Assembly (NCBI GenBank): GCA_938003715.1
Contig: CALKYK010000047.1
Span: forward strand, 1-11,648
From: an uncultured Gammaproteobacteria bacterium
Lineage (GTDB): Bacteria; Pseudomonadota; Gammaproteobacteria; Steroidobacterales; Woeseiaceae
Length of the DNA stretch: 11,648 nt
Reading direction: 5' to 3'
The notes below the pieces were generated by a model, which saw only the letters and a program-made list of their open reading frames with translations, ran no database searches and was not told where the DNA came from. Position 1 is the first letter of the stretch. The number at the start of each line of letters is the position of its first letter. The position numbers and the translations under genes are program-made. This document shows positions 5,562 to 11,648 of this stretch, one piece after another.

Positions 5562-8500
5562 TCAGTCGTCGTCCTCATCTTCATCGTCATCATCGTCCTC
5601 GTCGCAGTCGTCGTCGTCCTTGCACAGGTACAGGACGAGGCCGTCGTGGTCGGAGGCGCGTAACGACAGCTCATCCAGCGTGCCGTCGTCCTCGACGAGT
5701 TCCTCGGCAGCATCGGCGTTGCCGCGCGCGAACTCGAGGCCGGTGACGAACTTCGAGAGCTTGCGGCTCGTCATCGCCTGGTCGAGGATTTGAGCGTCGC
5801 CGCGCGAGCCTTCGGCATTGAACGTATCCCTGAAAATGAACGAGTAGCGCTCCGAGGGATCCACATCCAGCACCTGGTTCGTCAGGTCCTGCGACAGCAC
5901 ATCGATGCAGGCCGCGAACGAACAGACGAGGCTCTGCGACGGATCGAAACTGCCCTGAATGATGCCTGCCACGTCGACGTAACCGTCGGTGAATTCGAAC
6001 GCGTTGAAGTCGCCGATCACGACCAGCTTCACGTTCTTCTTCGCCTGCCGGCTCTCAATCATCCGCGCAACCGAAATCGCCTGTTCGAGCCGCTTGCGCT
6101 GTACGCGCTCGGTCTCGATGCCGCCCAGTGAACGCATGTGCAGCACCATGACCTTGACGCGAAGGTCGTCATCGAGAATTGCATCGATAAGGAGCGGCGG
6201 CCGGTCGTGCAGCGGTGACACTGGGTCGTCGAACGTGAACAGCTCGTTGGCGCCGAGCTGATCGACACTCTTGATCTTGACAAAAGACTTGACCAGGAAA
6301 CCCACGTCGATCGTGCCGACGTCGTTGCCTTCCACCAGGATCGCGTCGTAGCTGACGGACGGATCGAGCATGCTGATCGCAACCGCAAGATCCTCGAGCA
6401 CGCCGAGCTTTTCGACTTCCTGCACGGCGAGTATGTCGGGAGAGCGCATCACGTCGACGATGTAGCTGGCCGACTTCGCGAGGCGGCGCGCATACTCGTC
6501 CGCCGACACGACCGCGTCGTCGCGGATTTCGCCGGTGGCGTTGACTGTCGGCGCATCGTCGACATCGTCGAACAGGCGGAACAGGTTCAGCGATCCGACC
6601 GTGGCTTCGTCTTTCGTCTGCGGGCGGACCGGAACGGGTATCGGCGCATTGTTCACCGTCAACTCGCTCGGCCAGAACTCGTAGTGATTGAACTCGAAGC
6701 CGATCACGCCCGTCGCGCTGAACGTCGAGCCGGCGGGAATGTTCAGGTTCGGCAGGCCGAGCTTGTCCGGATCCAGTTCAAATACTTCCGGGTTGCCGTC
6801 CCAGACCGGGATCGTGGGCATGCCGGGCAGGCCGGGGAACTCGATGCCCGGTTCACGGAACGGACGATTCGGGCCAGCGGTAACGTGCACCTCCGCGAAC
6901 GGATCGCTACCGAATTCCTGGTTCGACGCGGCCACGATGCCGGCCGGGATTTCGACCAGCATGCCTTCGTAGCATTCGTACTCGATCGCGCAGCTCGGTG
7001 CGGCCGGGTCGGGCGAGGGCACGTTCGCATCGAATACGACCGGGGTCGGCAGCACGCCGGCACCGAGCACGGTCACGATCGGCGAGCCGGTGATTTCGGT
7101 GAGACCGAAGAACTCGTCGACGACGCCGTTGACCTCGACCTCGTCACCAACCGACACCGTCGGTGCGGTACCGGTAAAGACGAAGATACCGTCGGACGTG
7201 TTCGGGTCGCCGTCCCCTTCAGTCTGGATGAAGAAACCGTCAGGGCCGACCGCGGTCACAACGCCCGTAACAATGACGCGTGTCCCCTCCAGCGGGCTGG
7301 ACTCACCGGCGCCCTGCACCTCGGATACCTGCGCATTGATCGGGCAGCCGTCGAACTGCGTGCCGTCGATTTTCGTTCCGGGCGAAAACAGTGCGCCGCC
7401 CGAACCGACGGCGATTGTGTGCTGTACGCGCGGCGGCAGCCCGGTGACGTCCGGGTCCAGCGTTACCGACTGGTTCGCACCGGCCTCTCCGCCGTAGGTG
7501 GCAACGGAAACGTCACTCGCACCGTCGTTCAGCGTAAGGGTATCGCCGCCGTTGTTCAGCCCAAGCGAGCCGCCCGATGCGATCTGGACCAGGCTGTTGC
7601 CAAACGCGCCGGAAGGCGCGCCACCACCGAAGACAACGACCGAGCAGCCGTCGAAAACGATCGAACCTGCCGGGAACGTGTGCCGTACGGTAAAGCCGTC
7701 GGCCAGTGTCCATCCGGAAATATCGACGTCTTCGCCGGAGCGATTGACGATCTCGACGAACTCGTCGTCGGAAAAGTTGCGCACGCCGTCGCCGTTTGCA
7801 TCACCGGCATTGCCCGACGCCGGGTCCGCATGGATTTCGTTGATGGCCCAGACCGACGGGCAACCCTGGAACTGCGAGCCGTCGATCCTGGTGCCCGGCG
7901 AGTAAAGTGCGCCGCCCGAAGCGGTGGCGACGCTGTGCTGCACGAACGCGGGACCAGTGAGGTCCGGGTCGAGGGTTACCGACTGGTTGTTGCCGGCCTC
8001 GCTGCCGTAGCTGGTCGAGGCAACGTCGCTCGTCCCGTTGTTCAAGGTAACCGTGTCGCCGCCGTTGTTGAGGCCGAGCGAGCCGCCTGATGCAGTCTGC
8101 ACCTGGCTCAGGCCGAAAGCGCCGTTCGGCATGCCGCCGCCGAAGACGACGATGGAACAACCGTCGGGCACGACAGTGCCGGTCGGAAACGTGTGCCGTA
8201 CCGTGAAGCCGTCGGCGAGCGTCCAGCCGGAGATGTCCGCGTCGGCGCCGCTGACGTTGACGAGCTCGACGAACTCGTCGTCCGAGAAATCTCGCACGCC
8301 ATCGCCGTTCGCATCGCCGGCGCCGCCCGAAGCCGGGTCGGCGAGGATTTCATTGATGACCCAGTCCGCGGCGGGTGCTGGCGGTGCTGCATTCGGCGTC
8401 GGCCCTGCCTGCGTCCACGTGGCTGACAGGTTCTCCGACGTTTCGTCGCTGCCCGAGATGCCATTGCCGCCGGTTTGAGTTTCCGTGCCTTCCGCGAAGT

Positions 8501-9755
8501 CGCTGCGCTGGAACGAATCGCCGAACGCATGCGAGCCGGGCGCGATGACGTCCTGGGCACCGACGGCGGTATCAGCGGCGTAGAAAGAAAGGTCGCTGTC
8601 GGCATCCGGACCGTCGACGCCGACCGCGGTCTTGTCGACCGCTTCCGCGCCATCGCCCCACAGCGCGTAGTCGATGTCCTGGACGAGGTCGGATGCGCCG
8701 TCCCATGTATAGAGAATGACGACCTCGCCGCTGTTCGACAATCCGCCCTGGCTGTTGATCGAGCCCGGCAGGGCGTCGCGCATGTCGGGAATCGCATCCG
8801 GTGCGCCGTCGTCTTCGTAAAGCTCGTATGTGGGTATCGCACCGTATTGGGCGGCAAAGCCCGTTGAACCTGCCAGCGCGATGGTCTGGAATTCGCCCGC
8901 GGCAATCGTTGCGCCGTCCGGGAAGCGCGCGTGAAAGTCGCCGAAGTTGCCGCCGCCGGCATTCGCGCCGGTGACGATGTTGTAGTAGAAGACGCCGCCG
9001 CCGGCAAAAGTTGCATCGGTCAGGTAAACGTCCGACAGGTCGATGGCGGCCGCGGTCGGATTGTAGATCTCGATGAATTCGCCGCCGGTCGGAGTGACGA
9101 CGATCTCCGAAAGCAGCACGTCGGGGGCTGGCTCGGGCAGTGAGCAAGACGAATACGAACCAATCGGAAACGGCGTCGCCGCGGTGCCGTTCGAAACTTC
9201 GCCGTCGAGCGCGTTCGGTCCGCTGAATACCCAGTTCGCAATGGTGAACGTGCTGCCGTCAGGACCGGTGCCGTTGTTGCGGTACGCCCAGCCGTCCAGG
9301 TACTCCCACGGCTGGCCGCTGCCGTCGGTATTGATGTCGCCGAAAACGTCGACGACGCTGCCTGACATGAAGAGTTCGATCGCATCATCGCCATTGATTG
9401 CTGCCGCACCGCTCGTGAAGCTCGGTGCAAAACCGAAGAAATCGGAGAAGCCCGTCGTTTCCGTTGCGACGTAAAGGAACGTGCCGGCGCTGGCCGGCCC
9501 GGCAGGGAACGTGAATTCCTCGCCGTCGCTGCCGCCGCCGTTGTTCGCCGAGCCGACGCCGTACACGCTGAGATCAGCGACGTTGTTCAGCACGCAGATC
9601 TCGATGGCCTTGGGCAGACCTCCTGTCAACGGCCCGTCGACCACGCCGGTAATGACGAGATCCTGCGAAAGTGCGTTGGCTGATCCGAGAAGCAGCGCGA
9701 GGAACGGGATGGTCGTGATCGTGCGCGAACGCAACGAACGGCGGGAATGATTCAT
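5562..9755 (-). CDS. Extracellular nuclease, ExeM/Xds-like, with four lamin-tail domains and an acidic tail
   Basis: This 1397-residue secreted protein probably degrades extracellular DNA for nutrient scavenging or biofilm turnover. Order: signal peptide (1-28, SANA|LSQ); an ExeM-type N-terminal lamin-tail domain (about 32-205, with GSANNGGGSDGEEFTFP); a second (about 212-455, LLSEIVVTPTGGEFIEIYNP); two near-identical ones (465-635, 636-806), each with an EF-hand-like DANGDGVRxFSDDEF loop; an OB-fold (about 807-935, VIVTGVVTAVGPDGFFIQT); and the EEP catalytic domain (about 1050-1378). All EEP landmarks are present: N1057 in SLNLF, E1113 in AVQEVEK, GDFNA (1248-1252) and SDHD (1368-1371). Divalent metal ions are expected cofactors. 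It ends in a Cys-bracketed Asp/Glu tail from residue 1378, not the GlyGly-CTERM anchor I know from some relatives. AAGAAAGG lies seven bases before the ATG. It follows the DUF4412-like gene by 199 bases on the same strand. Confidence 0.92.
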   Translation of the reverse strand: MNHSRRSLRSRTITTIPFLALLLGSANALSQDLVITGVVDGPLTGGLPKAIEICVLNNVADLSVYGVGSANNGGGSDGEEFTFPAGPASAGTFLYVATETTGFSDFFGFAPSFTSGAAAINGDDAIELFMSGSVVDVFGDINTDGSGQPWEYLDGWAYRNNGTGPDGSTFTIANWVFSGPNALDGEVSNGTAATPFPIGSYSSCSLPEPAPDVLLSEIVVTPTGGEFIEIYNPTAAAIDLSDVYLTDATFAGGGVFYYNIVTGANAGGGNFGDFHARFPDGATIAAGEFQTIALAGSTGFAAQYGAIPTYELYEDDGAPDAIPDMRDALPGSINSQGGLSNSGEVVILYTWDGASDLVQDIDYALWGDGAEAVDKTAVGVDGPDADSDLSFYAADTAVGAQDVIAPGSHAFGDSFQRSDFAEGTETQTGGNGISGSDETSENLSATWTQAGPTPNAAPPAPAADWVINEILADPASGGAGDANGDGVRDFSDDEFVELVNVSGADADISGWTLADGFTVRHTFPTGTVVPDGCSIVVFGGGMPNGAFGLSQVQTASGGSLGLNNGGDTVTLNNGTSDVASTSYGSEAGNNQSVTLDPDLTGPAFVQHSVATASGGALYSPGTRIDGSQFQGCPSVWAINEIHADPASGNAGDANGDGVRNFSDDEFVEIVNRSGEDVDISGWTLADGFTVRHTFPAGSIVFDGCSVVVFGGGAPSGAFGNSLVQIASGGSLGLNNGGDTLTLNDGASDVSVATYGGEAGANQSVTLDPDVTGLPPRVQHTIAVGSGGALFSPGTKIDGTQFDGCPINAQVSEVQGAGESSPLEGTRVIVTGVVTAVGPDGFFIQTEGDGDPNTSDGIFVFTGTAPTVSVGDEVEVNGVVDEFFGLTEITGSPIVTVLGAGVLPTPVVFDANVPSPDPAAPSCAIEYECYEGMLVEIPAGIVAASNQEFGSDPFAEVHVTAGPNRPFREPGIEFPGLPGMPTIPVWDGNPEVFELDPDKLGLPNLNIPAGSTFSATGVIGFEFNHYEFWPSELTVNNAPIPVPVRPQTKDEATVGSLNLFRLFDDVDDAPTVNATGEIRDDAVVSADEYARRLAKSASYIVDVMRSPDILAVQEVEKLGVLEDLAVAISMLDPSVSYDAILVEGNDVGTIDVGFLVKSFVKIKSVDQLGANELFTFDDPVSPLHDRPPLLIDAILDDDLRVKVMVLHMRSLGGIETERVQRKRLEQAISVARMIESRQAKKNVKLVVIGDFNAFEFTDGYVDVAGIIQGSFDPSQSLVCSFAACIDVLSQDLTNQVLDVDPSERYSFIFRDTFNAEGSRGDAQILDQAMTSRKLSKFVTGLEFARGNADAAEELVEDDGTLDELSLRASDHDGLVLYLCKDDDDCDEDDDDDEDEDDD
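7338..8363 (-). repeat. Tandem duplication of a 513-base lamin-tail module
   Basis: Two adjacent units, 7851-8363 (residues 465-635) and 7338-7850 (residues 636-806), encode the same module from W-x-INEI to QFxGCP, with a period of exactly 171 codons. By eye the two proteins are about three-quarters identical, differing mostly at conservative positions plus a small compensating indel near the end. The DNA is also clearly related but diverged, so the duplication is not brand new. Each unit carries one DxNGDG acidic loop of calcium-binding type and a conserved DGCS cysteine near the middle. Confidence 0.88.
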
Positions 9756-9954
9756 GCTGGCGCCTTTCTTTTTCTTGTAGGGTCGGTGCTTGTTGGTGGC
9801 TGCCGCGAAGCGATAGCGTCCCTAGTATAGACAAGGTGTGTTGCAGATTGCGGAAATGCGAGCCTGCAGCGGCGCAAGAGGGAATTCCTGCGCCGGTGGA
9901 ACGCGTCGCGCAGGCCGCGACGAGTCAAGGTTTTACATAATACTGGCGACGGAG
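9756..9954. promoter_or_regulatory. Intergenic region upstream of the nuclease gene
   Basis: This 199-base gap separates two minus-strand genes. On the minus strand TATACT (9824-9829) is a five-of-six match to a sigma-70 -10 box, about 70 bases before the nuclease ATG. No clear -35 precedes it. Two inverted repeats lie further upstream: CGGCGCA/TGCGCCG (9870-9876, 9888-9894), whose loop contains the palindrome GGAATTCC, and CGTCGCG/CGCGACG (9904-9910, 9916-9922). Neither is followed by a T-run on the minus strand. The gap size and -10-like box suggest the nuclease has its own promoter; the first repeat could be an operator. Confidence 0.4.
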
Positions 9955-10683
9955 TTACTGCCGCATCATGTCCTGCATTGACAATTCGCGATAGCCGTCC
10001 GGCACCTCGAACAGGGACGACGGAACACTGCCGGTATCGACACTGACGAGCTCCGAGTTGGCGCCGTAGGCGGACTCGCGGGTGGAGATCGGGATGCCGC
10101 CGAGTTCCACGAAATCCATTTGCGGATCCGCACTGGGCGTCATCGATGCAATATCGGCCATCCGGCGCATCGCGGACGCGAGCGTATCGAAATCGTCATC
10201 ATCGACACCGAGTTCGTCCGGCGTCGCAATACACACGATCTGCTCGATGCTGCCGTTGCCGTCGCGCACTTCGGCTTCGCTGCAATCGTATCCTGCGACC
10301 GACCTATCGCTGCCCGTCATCGTCACCGTCGACGGCGCCCGATCCTGCGCACCTAACTGCGGCATCATCTGCCCCATCTGCTGTTCGACCATGGCTCGCT
10401 GCTCGGGAGGCATCGCGGCGAGCATCTGTTGCATCTGTGCCTCCATCTGTGCCTGCACCGCGTCCATCGCGCCCGGGTTCAGTCGCATCCAGGTGCGTTC
10501 CCTGTTGGATACGACGATTACGCTGTCTTCGCCGGCTAGCGCAATCAGGTATTCGTTTTCGTCACCGAAGCGCACGTTTCCGTCGCCGACGGCGCCCACG
10601 GAACCGTCACTGAAGCGCATCTCGAAGTCGGCCAGCGCGACGGGCGGTACAAGAAAAAGAATGAACAACATTGAACAGCGCAT
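9955..10683 (-). CDS. Exported DUF4412-like protein with Met/Gln-rich helix
   Basis: This 242-residue protein has a short signal peptide (core MLFILFLVPPVALA, cut after A18). The mature part starts strand-rich with charged turns (FEMRFSDGS...). It then has a Met/Gln-rich amphipathic segment (about 73-109, with QAQMEAQMQQMLAAMPPEQR) and a VAGYDCSEAEV motif (129-139), with C134 able to pair with C151. A DDDDFD turn follows (161-166), and the C-terminus reads SLFEVPDGYRELSMQDMM (223-240). The VAGYxC block and the final F-x-VPxGY-x-E motif resemble the DUF4412 family of exported proteins of unknown function, but I cannot confirm membership. Methionine richness could mean metal binding, which is speculation. 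AGGGGAG with an eight-base spacer precedes the ATG. It is divergent from the PQQ dehydrogenase gene and lies upstream of the nuclease gene on the same strand. Confidence 0.78.
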   Translation of the reverse strand: MRCSMLFILFLVPPVALADFEMRFSDGSVGAVGDGNVRFGDENEYLIALAGEDSVIVVSNRERTWMRLNPGAMDAVQAQMEAQMQQMLAAMPPEQRAMVEQQMGQMMPQLGAQDRAPSTVTMTGSDRSVAGYDCSEAEVRDGNGSIEQIVCIATPDELGVDDDDFDTLASAMRRMADIASMTPSADPQMDFVELGGIPISTRESAYGANSELVSVDTGSVPSSLFEVPDGYRELSMQDMMRQ

Positions 10684-10959
10684 CGATGAATCTCCCCTGG
10701 CGGTGTCGGAACCGGCTCATCGTCATGTTAGTCGATCGGCGTCGACACTTGAAACCGGATGCCCGATTCGCACCAGCCAGCCTGAACTTAGCGGAGCGAG
10801 AGCGGGTCACATAGAGCGGATCGACACGGGCGGCCCGGGAGGCGGGGCGAAAGGCTACGGGGTCGCAGTCCGGCAGGCGTATTCGCGGCGCTGCTGGCAC
10901 GGTGTTAATCTTCCAACTGCAAAAATGCCCGCGGATTCGACAAGCGACGAGAGCGAATA
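10684..10959. promoter_or_regulatory. Divergent intergenic region (DUF4412-like / PQQ dehydrogenase)
   Basis: The 276-base gap separates two divergent start codons. The minus-strand gene has a good ribosome binding site (AGGGGAG, plus-strand positions 10692-10698). The plus-strand gene has a weaker GAGAG at 10948-10952. AT-richer patches at about 10720-10730 and 10903-10925 are where promoters would be expected, but I found no pair of hexamers good enough to call. No convincing gene or structured RNA is visible. Confidence 0.4.
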
Positions 10960-11648
10960 ATGAACAAACAACTGATAACGACGATCCTGACACTGACCAC
11001 GGTCGCCTGCGCGGATGCGCAGAGCGACCTGCCGTTCGACGTGCGGCCGATCACCTCGTTCAATGAACCGTGGTCGCTTGCGTTCCTGCCCGATGGGCGC
11101 ATGCTGGTCACGGAGAAACCCGGCAGCCTGCTGATCGTTACGCAGAACGGGGAAAAATCGCGGCCGGTGCTCGGTGTGCCCGACGTCGCGTACTACGGGC
11201 AGGGCGGTCTCGGCGACGTGATCCTACATCCCGATTACGAAGACAACAACATCATTTACTTGAGCTACGCCGAATCTGGCCTTGACGACACGCGCGGCGC
11301 GGCGGTCGCGCGCGCAGTGCTGAACATCAACGGCAACCGGGGCGAACTCACGGACGTCGAGGTCATCTGGCGGCAGTATCCAAAGCAGTTCGGTTACGGC
11401 CACTACGGTCATCGGCTGCGTTTCGACGGTGACGGCTACCTGTGGATATCGTCCGGCGACCGGCAGAAGTTCACGCCGGCCCAGGACATGCAGTCGAATA
11501 TCGGCAAGATGCTGCGCCTTCACGAGGACGGGTCGATTCCTGAAGACAATCCGTTCGTCAACTACATCGAGCAGGATGCCTTCGTCGACGACGTCGGTGT
11601 GTACGGCGAAATCTGGTCGCTCGGCCATCGCAATCCGCTGGGAATAGA
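10960..11648 (+). CDS. PQQ-dependent aldose sugar dehydrogenase (3' end outside window)
   Basis: The frame is open from the ATG at 10960 through 229 codons to the window edge. A signal peptide covers residues 1-20 (ADA|QS). A lipid-modified C17 is less likely because the position three before it is Thr. The rest follows the soluble glucose/aldose dehydrogenase (GSDH, Asd/YliI-type) beta-propeller: PWSLAFLPDGRMLVTEKPGSL (38-58), GQGGLGDVILHPDYEDN (80-96), GHYGHRLRFDGDGYLWISSGDR (147-168), AQDMQSNIGKMLRLHEDGSIPEDNPF (174-199) and EIWSLGHRNPLGI (217-229). By family knowledge, H148 corresponds to the catalytic His that takes a proton from the sugar's C1-OH while PQQ accepts hydride; calcium assists PQQ. 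The protein would act in the periplasm, passing electrons to the respiratory chain. Family length is about 370 residues, so roughly the last third is missing from the window. Confidence 0.88.
   Translation, partial: MNKQLITTILTLTTVACADAQSDLPFDVRPITSFNEPWSLAFLPDGRMLVTEKPGSLLIVTQNGEKSRPVLGVPDVAYYGQGGLGDVILHPDYEDNNIIYLSYAESGLDDTRGAAVARAVLNINGNRGELTDVEVIWRQYPKQFGYGHYGHRLRFDGDGYLWISSGDRQKFTPAQDMQSNIGKMLRLHEDGSIPEDNPFVNYIEQDAFVDDVGVYGEIWSLGHRNPLGI

Noticed and set aside
5565..5624. Trinucleotide run considered as a non-coding simple repeat
   Set aside because: It lies in frame before the nuclease stop codon and encodes the acidic tail.
6684..8090. Long plus-strand open frame (468 codons) antisense to the nuclease gene
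   Set aside because: It is an Arg/Ala/Val-rich shadow of GC-rich codons opposite a gene with clear lamin-tail and OB-fold domains. It has no recognisable domain.
10904..10909. GTTAAT as a -10 box for the PQQ dehydrogenase gene
   Set aside because: It is a weak match, and no acceptable -35 lies 16-18 bases upstream.
10082..10960. Plus-strand open frame (292 codons) opposite the DUF4412-like gene and into the divergent gap
   Set aside because: It is Ser/Ile/Pro-rich shadow sequence opposite a gene with a signal peptide and good ribosome binding site.

Overview
The window is GC-rich (high GC at third codon positions, strong antisense shadow frames) and looks like chromosome of a Gram-negative bacterium, most likely a marine or soil gammaproteobacterium. 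The evidence is a lipobox lipoprotein, Sec-type signal peptides, an ExeM-type extracellular nuclease and a PQQ-dependent sugar dehydrogenase. The taxonomic call is inference. I see no tRNA, rRNA, CRISPR array, transposase, integrase or phage gene.

Layout from left to right. 1-759 (-) is a 3'-truncated secreted protein of unknown function with an acidic C-terminus that runs off the left edge. 890-1984 (-) is a secreted DUF3500 protein. A divergent intergenic region (1985-2136) leads to a small lipoprotein at 2137-2754 (+), followed by an 809-residue exported fusion of a DUF305 copper-binding-type domain and an LVIVD beta-propeller at 2867-5296 (+). 5297-5561 is a convergent intergenic region packed with hairpins and degenerate interspersed-repeat sequence. 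5562-9755 (-) is a 1397-residue extracellular nuclease: four lamin-tail domains, an OB-fold, an endonuclease/exonuclease/phosphatase (EEP) domain and an Asp/Glu tail. 9955-10683 (-) is an exported DUF4412-like protein. A second divergent region leads to 10960-11648 (+), a 3'-truncated periplasmic PQQ-dependent aldose sugar dehydrogenase.

Taken together, all seven genes appear to encode exported proteins, and none encodes a recognisable cytoplasmic enzyme, transporter or regulator. Plausible jobs are DNA scavenging (nuclease), sugar oxidation (PQQ enzyme) and periplasmic metal handling (DUF305 domain). The other four are of unknown function. They do not form one operon: there are two divergent pairs and one convergent pair. 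Three of the seven carry an Asp/Glu-rich run, two of these near or at the C-terminus and one as an interdomain linker. I do not see a defence system or other recognisable new machine. The most unusual items are the DUF305-propeller fusion, the acidic runs, the nuclease's recent lamin-tail duplication, the hairpin that puts a stop codon in its loop, and the repeat cluster between the convergent genes.
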